A DNA stretch of 64,000 nt from Corallococcus soli. GTDB taxonomy: Bacteria > Myxococcota > Myxococcia > Myxococcales > Myxococcaceae. This document shows, piece after piece, positions 43,801 through 52,494 of the stretch. The stretch's first letter is position 1, and each line of letters opens with the position of its first letter. Under the pieces are notes generated by a model. It did not search any database. It was not told the DNA's origin and was given only the letters and a program-made list of their open reading frames with translations. The stretch lies in the NCBI RefSeq assembly GCF_014930455.1, contig NZ_JAAIYO010000002.1, positions 992,001 to 1,056,000 on the forward strand, in the 5' to 3' direction. The translations under genes and the position numbers were made by a program.

Positions 43801-46800
43801 CAGGAGACGCTCGGCGTCCTCACCCGCCTGTACCGGCGGGGCGGGGCCCACCGCGACGTGGCCACCACGCTGCTGCGGGCGCGCGACCTCGCGTCGTCCG
43901 CCGAGGAGCGGGCGCGCATCCAGGTGGAGGTGGCGACCGTCTACGAGCGCGACCTGAAGGACGACGAGTCCGCGGTCTCCGCGTTCCGGATGGCGTTGGA
44001 GTTCGACCCCGTCAACCGCGAGGCATTGGAATCGCTGGAGCGGCTGCACATCCGGTTGGATCAGCCGGCGGACCTGCTCGCCATCTATGAGCGGATGCTG
44101 GAGCTGAGCCAGGACTACCGCGAGAAGGTCCGCGTCCTGTTCCGCAGCGCGACCATCTGGGAGGACACGTACCAGAACCCGGCGAACGCGGACGCGTGCG
44201 TGGAGGGCGTGCTCTCCATCGACCCGCAGAACGTGCCGGCCATCAAGTCCCTCATCCGGCTGCGCCGCGCGCAGGCCCGGTGGGAGGACCTCATCTCCGC
44301 GTACGAGCGGCAGCTCGCGCTCGCCACCAGTCCGCAGGAGCAGGCGGAGCTGTACGTGGAGATCGGCAACGTCCAGTACCAGCAGCTCAAGGTGGTGGAC
44401 CGCGCGGTGAACAGCTACCACGCGGCGCTCGCCACGGACCCCGAGTCCCGTCAGGCCCTGCACGCGCTGGGCAACCTCTACGAGCGCAGCGGCAACTGGC
44501 CCTTCGCGCTGGAGATGCTGCAGAAGGAAGCGCAGGTCGTGGGCAACGACCCGGTGGCGGTGGAGCTGTGGCACCGCCTGGGGAAGATCAACGAGGACAT
44601 GCTGTCGGACATGTCCAGCGCCCGGAACGCGTACCAGCAGGCGCTCGCCATCGACCCGGGCCACCTGCCCACCATCCGCGCCCTCAAGGGCATCCAGGAG
44701 CAGGAGAAGGACTGGGGCGGCTACGAGCAGACGCTGCTGCAGGAAGCGCAGCAGACGGATGATCCGGCCGCCAAGGGCCGCGCCCTGCTGGACGTCGCGC
44801 GCTACCACGCGGAGACGCGCGAGGACCGCGAGGCGGCCACCCACTATTGGGAAGAGGCCCTCAAGCACATCCCGGACAGCCTGGAGGCGGCCCGGCCCCT
44901 GGCGGACGTCTACATCGCGCGCGAGGACTGGTCGTCCGCGGAGCGGATGCTCGACATCGTCACGCGCAAGATGGCGGAGAAGGCCATGGCGGAGAAGGAC
45001 GCCGCCGTCGCCCAGGACCTCTGCCGCCAGCTGTACCGGCTGGGCTACGTGACGGAGAAGCTGGGCCGGCGCGACAAGGCGCTCAGCTCGTACGAGAAGG
45101 CCTACGGCCTGGACGCCACGTACCTGCCCGCGCTGGAGGGCTACGGCAACCTGCTGGTGCAGGCGAAGCGGTACGAGGACGCGCTCAAGGTCTTCCAGAC
45201 CATCCTCATCCACCACCGCGAGGAGCTGACGGACCTGGAGGTGGTGGAGGTCTACTGGCAGCTGGGTGACGTGCACGCCGCGCTCGGCCAGACGGACCGC
45301 GCGCAGAACCACTTCGAGAAGGCGATCGCCATTGATCCGCAGCACGAGCCGACGCTGCGGGCGCTGGTGGCGCTGATGGACAAGGCAGGCCGCTACGAGA
45401 AGTCCGCGGAGCTGCGCCAGGACCTCGTCAACAGCCTGGAGGGCGAGGCGAAGGTCAAGGTCTACCTGGAGCTGGGGCGCATCGCGCGGGACGAGCTGCA
45501 CGACCCGTACATGGCCATCGACGCGTTCAGCGGCGCCCTCAAGACGCATCCGGAAGCGCCGGAGGTGATGGACGCGCTCTACCGCCTGCTGCGCGAGACG
45601 CGTCAGGGCCAGAAGGCCGCGGACGTGCTGGGGCGCATGCTGTCGCTGCCTGAGCTCGCGTCCGAGCCGCACAAGGCCAAGCGCGTGTGGTTCGCGCTGG
45701 GGGAGATCCGCCGCGACGAGCTGAAGGACGTGGAGGGCGCGACGCAGGCCTTCAACGCCGCGCTCGACCTGGACCACCGCTTCGTGGAGGCCTTCAGCGC
45801 GCTGGAGGCGCTGCTCGGTGGCGCGCGCCAGTGGAAGGTGCTGGAGGAGAACTACACGCGCATGCTCTCGCGTCTGCCCAAGACGCCGGACACGCACCCC
45901 GCTCGCATGACGCTGTGGCGCGCCCTGGGCGACCTGTACCTCCAGGTGCTCAAGCATCCGGAGGGCGCGGTGGCCGCCTACGGCGTCGCGGCGAAGGGCA
46001 TGCCGGACGACGCGGGCATCCAGGAGACGTTCGCGGAGGTCGCCGGTCAGATGCCGGGCCGCGAGGAAGAGGCCATCGTCGCGCTGCGCCGCGCGCTGCC
46101 GAACACGGAGAACCCGCGCAAGGTGGTGGGCCATCTGGTGCGGCTGTCCGCGGTGCGCAAGGACTACGACGCCGCGTGGCTCGCGGCGCAGGCCGTGTCG
46201 GGGCTGCTGGGCGAGGCAGGGGAGGACGAGCAGGAGATCCTCACCAAGCTGGGGCCCTACGCGAAGAAGAAGGAACTGGCGCAGCGTCCGCTGACGGACC
46301 GGCTGTGGCAGACGGCGCTCTTCCACCCGAAGGTGCGGGGACCGCTGTCGGAGCTGTTGGGGCTGCTCTTCGAGAAGGCGGGACACCTGTACGCGGTGCC
46401 CTTCCCGCAGTACCAACTGGTCCCGAAGCGCCACCGCATCGACGTGGCGACGGCGCAGGAGTACCACGTCAACCACTACCGCTACGTCGCGCGGCTCTTC
46501 AACATGGAGGCGGTGGAGCTGTACTCGCCCTTCCTCGTAGCCACGCGCGAGCGGCTGGCGAAGCGCTCCAACGAACCGGCCCCCGAGCCGCTCGTGAACG
46601 TGGACCTGCTCCAGACGCATCCCGCGTGCGTGCGTGTGGGCGGCAAGTACTTCGCGGAGCAGGGACAGAAGGAGGTGTACTACCTCCTGGGCCGGACGCT
46701 GGCCCTGGCCCGTCCGGAGCTGGCGTTCAGCCAGCGCGTCGCCCCCGAGCGGCTGGAGGCGGTGGTGCAGGCCGCGCTCAGCCTGGTGGTGGGCAATGTG

Positions 46801-47157
46801 CGCTTCACGGTGGATCCGCGGCTGGTGGACGTGGAGCGGCAGCTGCTCCACAAGAGCCTGAGCGAGCCGGACCGGGCCGCCCTGGCCAAGGTCGCCAGGG
46901 CCTACCTGCCCACGGCGACGCCGCAGGATGTGCGCAACTGGTTGGAGGGTGCGGAGCTCACCGCGTCGCGCGCGGGCCTCTTCGCCGCGGGCGAGCTGGA
47001 GCCCGTGCGCCGCATGGTCCAGGGGGAGACGGGGTCGTCGTTCCGCGTCCCCTCCCGCACAAAGCTGCGGGAGTTGTTGGTGTTTGCGACGTCCGAAGAC
47101 TTGCAGGAGCTGCGTGTGGCTGTAGGCACACACGTGGAAGTGCAGGCTCGAAAATAG
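34882..47157 (+). CDS. gltI: Giant TPR motility protein GltI/AgmK (4,091 aa)
   Basis: Homologue of AgmK, a very large TPR protein of the M. xanthus gliding machine (about 3,800 aa there). ATG 34882 is used; the frame extends to a TTG at 34795 without a ribosome-binding site. No signal peptide is visible. Almost the whole length consists of 34-residue TPR units with recurring LxxLY and DP-x-A-x-x-x-Y/F motifs (for example [30 protein letters not shown]). The last roughly 270 residues (from about 3,820) are not TPR and form a separate conserved-looking domain. Base composition and codon use match the neighbours. No frameshift was seen over 12 kb. Confidence 0.93.
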   Translation: MELPSTPARPTLRVTDDRSFVETEAALEKSGRVEELIRLYEGRSRDVPTEEAARLLCRAAELAHERQRNAARAEDLLKRALLVAKDPMPALRGLKRLHEIRQDSAALVDVLERLGAATQGEESAGHYLKAADLYEQKLFRRDRAVLCLQRAARVKPDRATFRRVRQLLLSEERFQPAFEALQRERAALGDAGMAEEYAGLAERLVDDPTEHALAQQVLDVARELDPQNARAEKATRAMQRFEQVWRDKVRMLRGMSLEERDRKSAARLSLLVAKLFAWYDPTAAAKVKEALDRCFLLWPGMPEALTLIERMAARAGDHAPAIAQLEAMAGEARDRTAQVDLWLRVGTLKLGRMNDAAGALVAFEKAVAADPSRADAASLAAELMLGQERYLEAVATLERYLGTVKDRSQQASLRLRLADLCMQQLKDPDAARGHLEEALKLEPTNALAAFQLSRLLADDEKLDEVLPLLELAMLAPRPRAERVAFCEALALMFEEQENERGAFEVLARALELEPGRPLLLNTVVEHAEKANAQPALAHALLRAAQAAAPPAVAVALWRHLAQLLQGPLADPVRAEAAWREVLSRVPGDSAASEAVKSLQAAAALADDPKTRLETDIARREASGAPPEELEALVRQWVQLAPEDAQAVQRLQALCVALSKFDEAASLAAKLATLAESQLERNEWTARQAKLYAERLNRQSDAADLFLALLAENVSTGVVVGGLERLAAGGVRTVELTEALANHYGRTGDHQRQVAALQQQLDSTTDAATRKRLLTVLASIHEKQLADSRAAFDTRLRMVREEPRDEAGRAETARLARDLSAHAELGRVLRTLATEAEDPTLAVQLLSEASVLAEEGGMAAEAITALEAALSRAPEAPQVLQRLVRLYGRAGRSADAETLLRKRIHATRGPERLELLLRLVELNVELGRPLQAAEALQSAITHGAEEGRHLPRLAELYEKAGMDRELGDTLARMIGLAETAGDADHVSRLKLRRAQLLQGSQDGSAEAVQSYADLLRQRPSDPDALAALEAMLASGPSREAAARALIPAYERTKEHRKLVATLDVLAEVARDDAGRVQALRSAAQVHLAHLRQPELAFASLARALRMAPADAGLRAAARQAAEDADSLDSFAEIISELTEEGDVGPARAALLRELAEVQEKKLDDRPGAVKALRALLALEPGNLDSLRALQRLHRAGEEWAALAEVLEKLAAASQEPADQLVCLREAALLHEAKLTDKESAAAAWRAIAERDPAQREAATALDRLYTDLNRSKDLAWTLALRRNQEGQSPQGREVSFRLAELLRTELDDANAALGLYKRILTEDPGHPGARAALEAWVKAAVPTSGAALEVLDKVLEQVGDHARRVALRETRMESALTVEKIILAGEIRRIYERDMQQPSLAFMAAVKAFANGLDREGVRPDLERLARETGSHEVLAEIYESAAVDLTSGDPVALEMLRRAAELRESLDQPEEATRLWKNLLMDAPQDRQALEALSRLYEKGQNAKSLSEVYARQAQLATDPETRLGLLLKAGEAYASSGEDAKAIEVLRSALALRMVPEGLLALDKLYAKTRRFVEQADVLDQLAELAPDEPGRRAYLLRRAQLLEKEVGPSEALPVYRRLLELSPGDGQVVAGLERLLAHDGPRLEAARLLEPVYRGLNDTRKLVDVLEVLLPGVPPEKRLERLQEIAILREGLGQTSLAFVARLRAFNEQPAEATVRDELERLAADSGSFEEVGAAYEDQLERDPAEPLAGDLWRRLAAIYDNRLKRYDLAVRAWEQVSRRDPMNKTVLEAIARVHRRTGAHRELALVMRRQVAAEGNPASQVNLLFELAHLAEETLADKSLSAQAYREVLERRPENANALKLLGRVLADMERWAELAQHVEREIQMADARDAQEEASDLRVRLGRLKVSRLDDPRGALELYQAVLARRAGHPGAVGALEELARSESPLRGAAASALEPVFASVGNHLKQVEMLESRASAEAVPQERAALLRRISEIYATALENAEMAFLSATRALRELPEDPRSLELCVSLVDKAEAPEELCAVLMEVAPKAGDAARAELYRALARLQVDLGEPAEALASWKRVLELKPTDNEALDGTARLVASQGRPSELLEVLRRQLALSEEPARRATVLFQIGALQEEQLKDTLGALATFRRLLELKPDDAAALARMEGLCQTQERWPELADVLARRIALMPTEEGLELKFRLATVRESKLLDKVGALALYGEVLSVQPNHPGAVGRMEALVAREPQNLLAVETLLRAFRASGDVMRLAQLIETRVGVSPDAVERKQLLGELATLRETQGESELAFLALYRGFKEDPNDGEVRRRLENATDVAGSYDELVVLYEEALPRIAEAADAAQVCLKLGQVLETRLRDPDRAVSYFERARTLHASVQERSLVALDRLYLHLEAWPELAGVLEALATGATTTADKLGFLFRLGQLYQERLDSPDRAASAYEAILALEPGHLASARLLEGIYEGAGASEKLYGILKLQADKVVGSERDRVLGKMAQVSAEGLSDLGRSIELYRELLAKNPRNEQVFSALESLYERADRPQDLRELLEGRLALTLDPREVVRLNERLGRVVYRLLKQPEAAVPYFKAALDRDARHRGVLDTLRELYDETGQREELVGVLRRLIPLQENSEGVKALRLRLAEVLAGMGRREESLDAARRALEVEPHVVADLERVYALSVSLRAWNDAVRALELKVQVHLQTEERDPAIAAYFTVAELWEGQGGKPELSAGALEKVLELDPANRTAYERVCTLYRTHNDWRAYATVMDRYMPHLVTDEEKLAALREIARVQEERLGQKDVAFLALCRALQLDATEDGLREEVERLADETGSHEELAAVYEEVADELPRGPLAERLYVTLARIHDTRLDDPQAAEAAFRKILEFDPTNATALDGLAAVFQRRGRDREYVVALEQKLEAAGSIEARKGILKEIARVWDETLEDPIEAASALLRALELEPDQETLGVLTRLYRRGGAHRDVATTLLRARDLASSAEERARIQVEVATVYERDLKDDESAVSAFRMALEFDPVNREALESLERLHIRLDQPADLLAIYERMLELSQDYREKVRVLFRSATIWEDTYQNPANADACVEGVLSIDPQNVPAIKSLIRLRRAQARWEDLISAYERQLALATSPQEQAELYVEIGNVQYQQLKVVDRAVNSYHAALATDPESRQALHALGNLYERSGNWPFALEMLQKEAQVVGNDPVAVELWHRLGKINEDMLSDMSSARNAYQQALAIDPGHLPTIRALKGIQEQEKDWGGYEQTLLQEAQQTDDPAAKGRALLDVARYHAETREDREAATHYWEEALKHIPDSLEAARPLADVYIAREDWSSAERMLDIVTRKMAEKAMAEKDAAVAQDLCRQLYRLGYVTEKLGRRDKALSSYEKAYGLDATYLPALEGYGNLLVQAKRYEDALKVFQTILIHHREELTDLEVVEVYWQLGDVHAALGQTDRAQNHFEKAIAIDPQHEPTLRALVALMDKAGRYEKSAELRQDLVNSLEGEAKVKVYLELGRIARDELHDPYMAIDAFSGALKTHPEAPEVMDALYRLLRETRQGQKAADVLGRMLSLPELASEPHKAKRVWFALGEIRRDELKDVEGATQAFNAALDLDHRFVEAFSALEALLGGARQWKVLEENYTRMLSRLPKTPDTHPARMTLWRALGDLYLQVLKHPEGAVAAYGVAAKGMPDDAGIQETFAEVAGQMPGREEEAIVALRRALPNTENPRKVVGHLVRLSAVRKDYDAAWLAAQAVSGLLGEAGEDEQEILTKLGPYAKKKELAQRPLTDRLWQTALFHPKVRGPLSELLGLLFEKAGHLYAVPFPQYQLVPKRHRIDVATAQEYHVNHYRYVARLFNMEAVELYSPFLVATRERLAKRSNEPAPEPLVNVDLLQTHPACVRVGGKYFAEQGQKEVYYLLGRTLALARPELAFSQRVAPERLEAVVQAALSLVVGNVRFTVDPRLVDVERQLLHKSLSEPDRAALAKVARAYLPTATPQDVRNWLEGAELTASRAGLFAAGELEPVRRMVQGETGSSFRVPSRTKLRELLVFATSEDLQELRVAVGTHVEVQARK

Positions 47158-47293
47158 TGCCCTCAGACCGGCGCGAGGGTTCAAGCGTTGAAAGCAGGCG
47201 GGCGTTCAAGGCGGGTGTCCTTGATCTCACCCGGTGGCCACTTCTACGATTCCGACGGGATTTCGCCCGTCATTTCTGAGGCTTACGGGAACG
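47158..47293. promoter_or_regulatory. gltI-gltJ gap with small inverted repeats
   Basis: 136 bases with TTCAA-GCG-TTGAA (47180-47192) and a GACGGG/CCCGTC hairpin (47254-47259 with 47266-47271) followed by ATTT, 22 bases before gltJ. No clear promoter. It may modulate read-through from gltI. Confidence 0.35.
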
Positions 47294-49378
47294 ATGCGTT
47301 TCGTCTGCGACAGCTGCCGCGCGCAGTACATGATCAGCGACGACAAGATTGGCCCCAAGGGGGTCAAGCTTCGTTGCAAGAAGTGTGGTCACACCATCCT
47401 GGTGAGGCCCGCCGGAGCATCGGCGGGGAAGGAGGGAGGGGCGGACACCCCCGCGGCCACGGAAGCGAAGGCTGGCGCGGCGGACTCCAACGCGCCCCGC
47501 ATCGTCGAGTCGTCCGGAACGGGGCTGCCCGCCACACTGGGCACGCCGCCCGAAGGCGGCCTCTTCACGGACGTGGAAGAGGATGAGATTGGCGCCGTCT
47601 TCGACCAGGTCCTGAGCACGGGTTCGCAGAAGGCGCAGGCCCGCGACGCGGAAGCCGAAGCCGTGAAGGCCGCGAAGGCCGAAACGGTGCGCAAGCTCGC
47701 GGAAGCCGAGGCGGCCGAGCCCTCGCCGGACGACGCGAAGGCCGCGGCGTCGCACGAGTGGTACGTCGCCATCGACGAGAAGCAGGTGGGCCCCTGGTCG
47801 GTGGAGAAGGTGAAGGACGCCTGGGACCGGGGCGAGGTGGGCCCCGACAATCTCTGCTGGCGTTCGAGCTTCAGCGACTGGATTCCACTCTCGGAGACGG
47901 CGGAGCTGGCGTCGGTGCTGGCGCCGCGTCCAGCGAAGCCGGTCATCGTCGCGCCCGCGCCGGTCTCCACGTCGTCGCCGACGATTGCCGCGGGACCGGT
48001 GGAGTCCGCCTTCAGCGCGGGCAGCACCCGTCCGGGCCTGGGCGGCGGTTCCACCGCGCCGGATGAGCCGGTGGGCTGGAAGCCCTCTGCCGCGAGCGTG
48101 CTGGCCTCGCTGGTGAAGGAGGAGAACGACGCCCTCACCAAGCCGCCTCCGCGTCCGGCGCCCTCGCTGGATCGCGAGCCGCTGTCGCAGTCACGTCTGC
48201 TGGACGTGCCCATGCCGCCGCCGGAGCCGAAGTCGTCTCCGGCCATGATGGGGGCGGCTCCGGGGATGGCCGCGCCCGCCGCCTACGCGCCGCAGCCGCA
48301 GGGCTATGCGCCGCAGCCGCAGGGCTACGCGCCGCAGCAGCCCGTGCCGCAGTACGCACAGCAGCCCCAGGGGTATCCCCAGCAGCAGGCGCAGATGCCC
48401 TACGGGCAGCAGCCCCAGGGCTACCCGCCTCCGGGCTATCCCGCGGCCTATCCGCCGCCCGCGGCGGCTCCCACGGGCTCCAAGGGCCGCACGGGGATGC
48501 TGGTCGCTGTGACGGCGGGGGTGCTGGTGATCGCGGTGGCTGCGGTCGTCGCGCTCACGCGAGGCTCTTCGACCGAGCGCTCCCCGGAGGCACCGGCCCA
48601 GGTGGCGACGCGCCCGGCGGAGCTGCCGCCCATGCCGCCGCCTCCCGCGGTGGCGCAGCCTCCACCCGCGGCCGTCGCGGCGACCGCGCCCGCCGCGGCG
48701 CCGGTGGAAGGCACTCCGGCGGCGGGAACGCCTGCTGCTGCTGGGACCGCTCCAGCCACCGCGCCTGCGGTGGCTGCGGCTCCGGCCGCAGCGACGCCGC
48801 CTCCCGCCGTGGTGACGCCGCCTCCCGCGACCCCGCCCAACACGGCGACGGTGGTGGCGAAGGTGGAGCCGCGAAACCAGCGGCGTCCTGGTTCTGGCAA
48901 CAGCGGCAGCCGCCAGCGTGAGGATGACGGGGAGGCGATCACCGTGTCGAAACCCTCGGCCGCGCCTGCCGCGGCCTCAGGGGACGACGACTTCGACGAG
49001 CTGTTCGGCACGAAGAAGACGCCGGCCAGCACGAAGCCGGCGGGCAAGACGACGACCACCGCCTACATCCCGCCCGAGCCGGGTGGCGGCACGCTGGATC
49101 GCCTCCAGCAGTCGGACATCATGCAGGTGGTGCTGAACAACAAGCCGGCCATCGTGAAGTGCGTGAACGAGCAGAAGCAGAAGGACCCGTCGCTCAGCGG
49201 CAAGCTGGTGATGCGCTGGACGGTCCAGCCGAGTGGCAAGACGAGCAGCGTGTCGTGCCGCACGGATGAGTTCCGAACGAGCCACATGGCGACCTGCATC
49301 ACCGGCCTCATCAAGGGGTGGTCCTTCCCGAAGCACCAGAAGCAGGGCGACCCCATCGACTTCCCGTTCACGTTCTGA
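47294..49378 (+). CDS. gltJ: Gliding motility protein GltJ/AgmX: zinc ribbon, GYF, TonB-like end (694 aa)
   Basis: Inner-membrane protein of the Glt complex. N-terminal zinc ribbon with Cys5/Cys8/Cys28/Cys31 (CDSC...CKKC), a GYF-like domain at about 154-205 (WYVAIDEKQVGPWSVEKV), a Tyr/Pro/Gln repeat segment (PQGYAPQ-like, about 330-395) and one membrane helix (about 401-422). A Pro/Ala-rich periplasmic linker follows, and the last about 90 residues form the AgmX/PglI TonB-like domain ending DFPFTF. In M. xanthus the cytoplasmic part contacts polarity/motor proteins such as MglA. ATG 47294 gives the canonical zinc-ribbon start. Confidence 0.93.
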   Translation: MRFVCDSCRAQYMISDDKIGPKGVKLRCKKCGHTILVRPAGASAGKEGGADTPAATEAKAGAADSNAPRIVESSGTGLPATLGTPPEGGLFTDVEEDEIGAVFDQVLSTGSQKAQARDAEAEAVKAAKAETVRKLAEAEAAEPSPDDAKAAASHEWYVAIDEKQVGPWSVEKVKDAWDRGEVGPDNLCWRSSFSDWIPLSETAELASVLAPRPAKPVIVAPAPVSTSSPTIAAGPVESAFSAGSTRPGLGGGSTAPDEPVGWKPSAASVLASLVKEENDALTKPPPRPAPSLDREPLSQSRLLDVPMPPPEPKSSPAMMGAAPGMAAPAAYAPQPQGYAPQPQGYAPQQPVPQYAQQPQGYPQQQAQMPYGQQPQGYPPPGYPAAYPPPAAAPTGSKGRTGMLVAVTAGVLVIAVAAVVALTRGSSTERSPEAPAQVATRPAELPPMPPPPAVAQPPPAAVAATAPAAAPVEGTPAAGTPAAAGTAPATAPAVAAAPAAATPPPAVVTPPPATPPNTATVVAKVEPRNQRRPGSGNSGSRQREDDGEAITVSKPSAAPAAASGDDDFDELFGTKKTPASTKPAGKTTTTAYIPPEPGGGTLDRLQQSDIMQVVLNNKPAIVKCVNEQKQKDPSLSGKLVMRWTVQPSGKTSSVSCRTDEFRTSHMATCITGLIKGWSFPKHQKQGDPIDFPFTF

Positions 49379-49387
49379 AATGGAAGC

Positions 49388-49421
49388 GCGACATCGCCGC
49401 CAGATATGACGGCGATGTCGC
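49388..49421 (+). terminator. Terminator after the glt operon
   Basis: Perfect 12-bp stem GCGACATCGCCG/CGGCGATGTCGC with a 10-base loop, 9 bases after the gltJ stop. The T-tract is weak but a TTTG..CTTTTG stretch follows within 35 bases. Confidence 0.7.
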
Positions 49422-49503
49422 TGTGGCGTGCGGTGGGTTTGTGCGCTTTTGTGAACAGTGAATTTCCCTGGGGCGGTGTCGTAGGAAGGTCGGTCGACAC
49501 TCG

Positions 49504-49531
49504 TTGACACGTCTGGAGCGAGAGGACTAAA
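49504..49531 (+). promoter_or_regulatory. Possible promoter of the Cys-rich lipoprotein gene
   Basis: Perfect -35 hexamer TTGACA followed after 16 bases by ACTAAA (weak -10). An inverted repeat GTGTCG...CGACAC lies just upstream. The predicted leader to ATG 49613 would be about 75 bases. Confidence 0.4.
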
Positions 49532-49612
49532 GCCCGCTCGACTTCAATACCCGGTGCCTGGAGTTGTGGCCGGAGGCACCGGGCGACGTACCAATCCAGG
49601 AGGAAGTTCCGA

Positions 49613-50503
49613 ATGCAGCTTCGCAAGATGATGGTGATGCTCGCCGCGGTGAGCACGATGAGCCTGGCGCTGACCGCCTGTGGCGATGACGCGACGACGA
49701 CCGAGTCGTGTTCGGCCGATACCGACTGCGCCTCCGGCTTCTGCAACACGGCCGCGGGCGTGTGCATGGACACCTGCGAGAGCGGCTCGGACTGCCCCGA
49801 CGCGGAGAAGAACTGCGCCCCGCTCCAGGGTTCGACCAACACGGCGAAGGTCTGCCAGTGCGCGACCTCTGAGCTCTGCAACTCGCAGAACGGCACCACG
49901 GGCCAGGTCTGCGGCACCGTGTCCAAGCGCTGCGAAGAGCCCGGCACCAACACCGGCTGCGACAGCAACAGCGACTGCGCCGCAGGCGAGACCTGCAACA
50001 CGTCCACCGGCGTGTGCACCCCTCCCACCACGACGAGCTGCTCCGGCACGGGTCAGACGACCTGCGCGTACGGCAGCTTCTGCGGCGGTACCACCTGCGA
50101 GGCGGTTCCTGCTCCTACCTGCTCCAATCTTCAGGGCAAGCCGGCCGCCAGCTTCGATCCGGCCACGGGTACGGGCTACGTCATCTACAACGTGACCAAG
50201 GAGATCTTCGGCACGGCCTGCGGTTCGGACACGACGTCTCAGACCGTGAAGGCCCGCGTCTCGTTCTACTCCAAGAACGCGGATCTCCCTTCGTCGAAGG
50301 AAGGACTCAACGGCTTCTTCTATGTGCGGACCAATGGCAGCGAGCTGAATGGCGTTCCGCTCAGCAACGGGTACACGCGGTCGGCAGATTCCCGCAGCGC
50401 CTCTCTGTCGGTCAATCTCTGCACCGCCGCAGGTGACAGTCAGATTGTGCTCGGCTTCTACTTCACGGGTGGCAACGGCTACTGCGCGACGCTGACGAAG
50501 TAG
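49613..50503 (+). CDS. Cys-rich putative lipoprotein (296 aa)
   Basis: The signal sequence ends ALTAC (lipobox), followed by an acidic Thr-rich linker. The mature N-terminal 145 residues carry many Cys in repeated CSADTDCASGFC / CDSNSDCAAGETC patterns similar to eukaryotic-like Cys-rich modules common in myxobacterial lipoproteins. The C-terminal 130 residues are beta-rich with few Cys (TGYVIYNVTKEIFGTACG). It begins 234 bases after gltJ with its own candidate promoter and terminator, so it is probably not part of the motility operon. Function unknown. Confidence 0.85.
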   Translation: MQLRKMMVMLAAVSTMSLALTACGDDATTTESCSADTDCASGFCNTAAGVCMDTCESGSDCPDAEKNCAPLQGSTNTAKVCQCATSELCNSQNGTTGQVCGTVSKRCEEPGTNTGCDSNSDCAAGETCNTSTGVCTPPTTTSCSGTGQTTCAYGSFCGGTTCEAVPAPTCSNLQGKPAASFDPATGTGYVIYNVTKEIFGTACGSDTTSQTVKARVSFYSKNADLPSSKEGLNGFFYVRTNGSELNGVPLSNGYTRSADSRSASLSVNLCTAAGDSQIVLGFYFTGGNGYCATLTK

Positions 50504-50545
50504 GCTCGTCCCGTCCGTATCTGGGCCTCTGAACGAGTCCAGCAG

Positions 50546-50584
50546 GCCCTGCCCCCAATTCGCGTGGGGGCAGGGCTTCGTTCG
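50546..50584 (+). terminator. Intrinsic terminator after Cys-rich lipoprotein gene
   Basis: Perfect 12-bp stem GCCCTGCCCCCA/TGGGGGCAGGGC with loop ATTCGCG, followed by TTCGTTCG. Confidence 0.8.
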
Positions 50585-50693
50585 TTGAGGGCTTCGTCCA
50601 GGTTCTCTGCGGCCCCTTGAATTAATTCTGATGCCCCGCGTTTTCTTGAGTGGAAGTTCGAGACTCCTCCCAACTTCTGGAAAGAAAAAGACC

Positions 50694-51221
50694 ATGTCCA
50701 AAGTCCCGTTCCGCGTTCTTGCCCTTTGCCTGCTTGTTGGCAGCCCTGTGATGGCTGCTGACCGGACCAATGATGTCAAGCTGGCCTGCCCGACGGGTAC
50801 AAAGCAGTTTGGTGGCCGCGAGACCATGACGGACCGCGGGGTGTTCTGCGTGAAGAACAAGACGGAGGGTCGCCTGCCCATCGCGCATGGCCCCTACGTC
50901 AGCTACCACCCGAACGGTCAGAAGAAGGTCGTCGGCCAGCACACCGACGGGGGCCAGTCAGGGCTCTGGACCTTCTTCGACGCGAACGGAGTGAAGACGG
51001 ACGAGATTGAGTTCTCGGGTGGCAACTACCATGGGCGTCGGACGCACTTCTTCGCGACCGGCCAGAAGAAATCCGAAGAGAGCTGGGCGAAGGGCCTGCA
51101 GGATGGCGTTGCGGTGGCTTTTGCCGAGAACGGGCAGAAGGTCGCAGAGTCGCAGTACCGCCAGGGCCAGCTCCTGAGCAAGCAGTCGTTCGAGAATGGC
51201 CAGCCCGTTTCCGTGAAGTAG
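50694..51221 (+). CDS. Secreted MORN/YwqK-like repeat protein (175 aa)
   Basis: Signal peptide MSKVPFRVLALCLLVGSPVMAA from ATG 50694. The body contains MORN-like repeats of about 23 residues (GPYVSYHPNGQKKVVGQHTDG, GLWTFFDANGVKTDEIEFSGG, GRRTHFFATGQKKSEESWAKG, GVAVAFAENGQKVAESQYRQG), as in YwqK-type proteins. The name antitoxin attached to some YwqK relatives is not supported here, since there is no toxin neighbour. A 10-bp palindrome GAATTAATTC lies at 50619-50628, upstream. Periplasmic or surface location is likely. Confidence 0.85.
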   Translation: MSKVPFRVLALCLLVGSPVMAADRTNDVKLACPTGTKQFGGRETMTDRGVFCVKNKTEGRLPIAHGPYVSYHPNGQKKVVGQHTDGGQSGLWTFFDANGVKTDEIEFSGGNYHGRRTHFFATGQKKSEESWAKGLQDGVAVAFAENGQKVAESQYRQGQLLSKQSFENGQPVSVK

Positions 51222-51232
51222 CCCAGGGCAAG

Positions 51233-51263
51233 GACGGCTTCCTGCTCCTACCGGGAAGCCGTC
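51233..51263 (+). terminator. Terminator after MORN-repeat gene
   Basis: 10-bp perfect stem GACGGCTTCC/GGAAGCCGTC, followed by GAGGGGCTTTCC. Confidence 0.6.
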
Positions 51264-51306
51264 GAGGGGCTTTCCCTCCGCCTCCGGTCCGGTTAGGAAC
51301 ATAGGT

Positions 51307-52407
51307 GTGAAGGCCCCTTCTCTTGCTCCAGTTCTGCCGTCTATTCCCATCTGCACGGTGCAGCAGATGGGATTGCGCGAACTTGAGCGTATCCGCCTCA
51401 TCTTGCGTGGTGGCTCCGTCATCGACTGGAGGCGCATGCACTTCCAGTCACGTGAGGAAGTGGATCGCTTCCTCCGTCTCTGCCAGCTCGACGTTTCGCG
51501 CCCCTTTGACGACGCGTGGGCCCGAACGGTGCTGGCGGATGCAGTTGAGTACCTTCGTAAGACCTTCGATTACAGGGTGGCGGACGCAGTTGCCCAGCCC
51601 CAAGAGGTCCACGATCTCTTCCTCTTTGCCTCGGGGGCAAAGGGACTCGCGCGATATCGCCGGATCGCTTGCATCGTCTTGAAGGTGATGCACGTCATCC
51701 AGCACATTGAAGGACGAGACCTTCTCTTCCGATTGCCTGCTTCAGAGGCCGAACTGGCGGAGATGGTCACGGAGAAGGTGCTGGGCGTTGCACGCGAAAT
51801 GACGGAGCGGGGGCTCCCTGTCGTGGAGTTCGCCCACTCCATCAAGACGCGCGAGTCACTGGTCACCAAGCTGATTGCGAAGAAGGAGACCGTGGCGGCG
51901 CAGGTCTATGACCGCACGCGGTTTCGGGTCATCACTCGCACACGTGCGGACGTGCTGCCGGTGCTCTATTTCCTCACGCAGCGCTTGTTCCCATTCAACT
52001 TCGTCGTCCCTGGACAGACGGAGAATACGCTTCTGCCGTTCAAGGGCCTCCTCGCGGAGAACCCTCACTTCGAGCAGTTCATCCCCCAGTTGCATCTCGA
52101 CCGGGACTTCGAGGATCGCGAAGACCGTACGGGGAATGCTTTCTCAGGCAGCTCTTATCAAGTCCTCAACTTCGTCGTGGATCTCCCCCTGCGAATGGAC
52201 CCGTATCTTCCTCTCCCTGAGGAGGACACCCGCCCTCGCAAAGGGCGCGTCACTTTTGCTTTGGTCGAGTTTCAGATCGCAGATGAAGAAACAGCCCGGC
52301 GCAATGAGCTCGGGGACAATGCCCACGAAAGCTACAAGCGCCGACAGAAGCGGCGCGTCCTCAATCGATTGAGCAGGGGGTTGGTAGTCCCGAAACGGCA
52401 AGGCTAA
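51307..52407 (+). CDS. TIGR04552-like protein with RelA/SpoT-like synthetase motifs (366 aa)
   Basis: Resembles the uncharacterised TIGR04552 family of deltaproteobacteria. Several segments, in order, resemble the (p)ppGpp synthetase/nucleotidyltransferase fold: SIKTRESLVTK (178-188), YDRTRFRVI (201-209), SGSSYQVLNFVVDLP (280-294), VEFQIAD (320-326) and ESYKRRQ (341-347). The first 90 residues are a separate helical region. Start GTG 51307 has AGGA upstream; ATG 51367 is the alternative. No signal peptide. GC content looks lower than in the motility genes. Catalytic activity is inference. Confidence 0.7.
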   Translation: MKAPSLAPVLPSIPICTVQQMGLRELERIRLILRGGSVIDWRRMHFQSREEVDRFLRLCQLDVSRPFDDAWARTVLADAVEYLRKTFDYRVADAVAQPQEVHDLFLFASGAKGLARYRRIACIVLKVMHVIQHIEGRDLLFRLPASEAELAEMVTEKVLGVAREMTERGLPVVEFAHSIKTRESLVTKLIAKKETVAAQVYDRTRFRVITRTRADVLPVLYFLTQRLFPFNFVVPGQTENTLLPFKGLLAENPHFEQFIPQLHLDRDFEDREDRTGNAFSGSSYQVLNFVVDLPLRMDPYLPLPEEDTRPRKGRVTFALVEFQIADEETARRNELGDNAHESYKRRQKRRVLNRLSRGLVVPKRQG

Positions 52408-52444
52408 CCCTTTGTCACGCCCGGTCCTGCTGGTTCGCCGACTG

Positions 52445-52473
52445 CCGCAGGCCCTCGTGGCAAAGGCCTGCGG
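52445..52473. terminator. Bidirectional terminator between convergent genes
   Basis: Perfect 9-bp stem CCGCAGGCC/GGCCTGCGG with an 11-base loop in the 87-base gap between stops at 52407 and 52495. Confidence 0.6.
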
Positions 52474-52494
52474 GAGTAGAGAACGAGCGCTGAA

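Noticed and set aside
34858-47184. Very long antisense open frames opposite gltI (2,476 and 1,575 codons)
   Set aside because: They mirror the strong third-position GC bias of the sense gene, are rich in Arg/Gln/His/Leu repeats, and show no domain or ribosome-binding site.
50694-51221. Antitoxin of a toxin-antitoxin pair (YwqK label)
   Set aside because: The product has a signal peptide and MORN-like repeats, and no toxin gene is adjacent.
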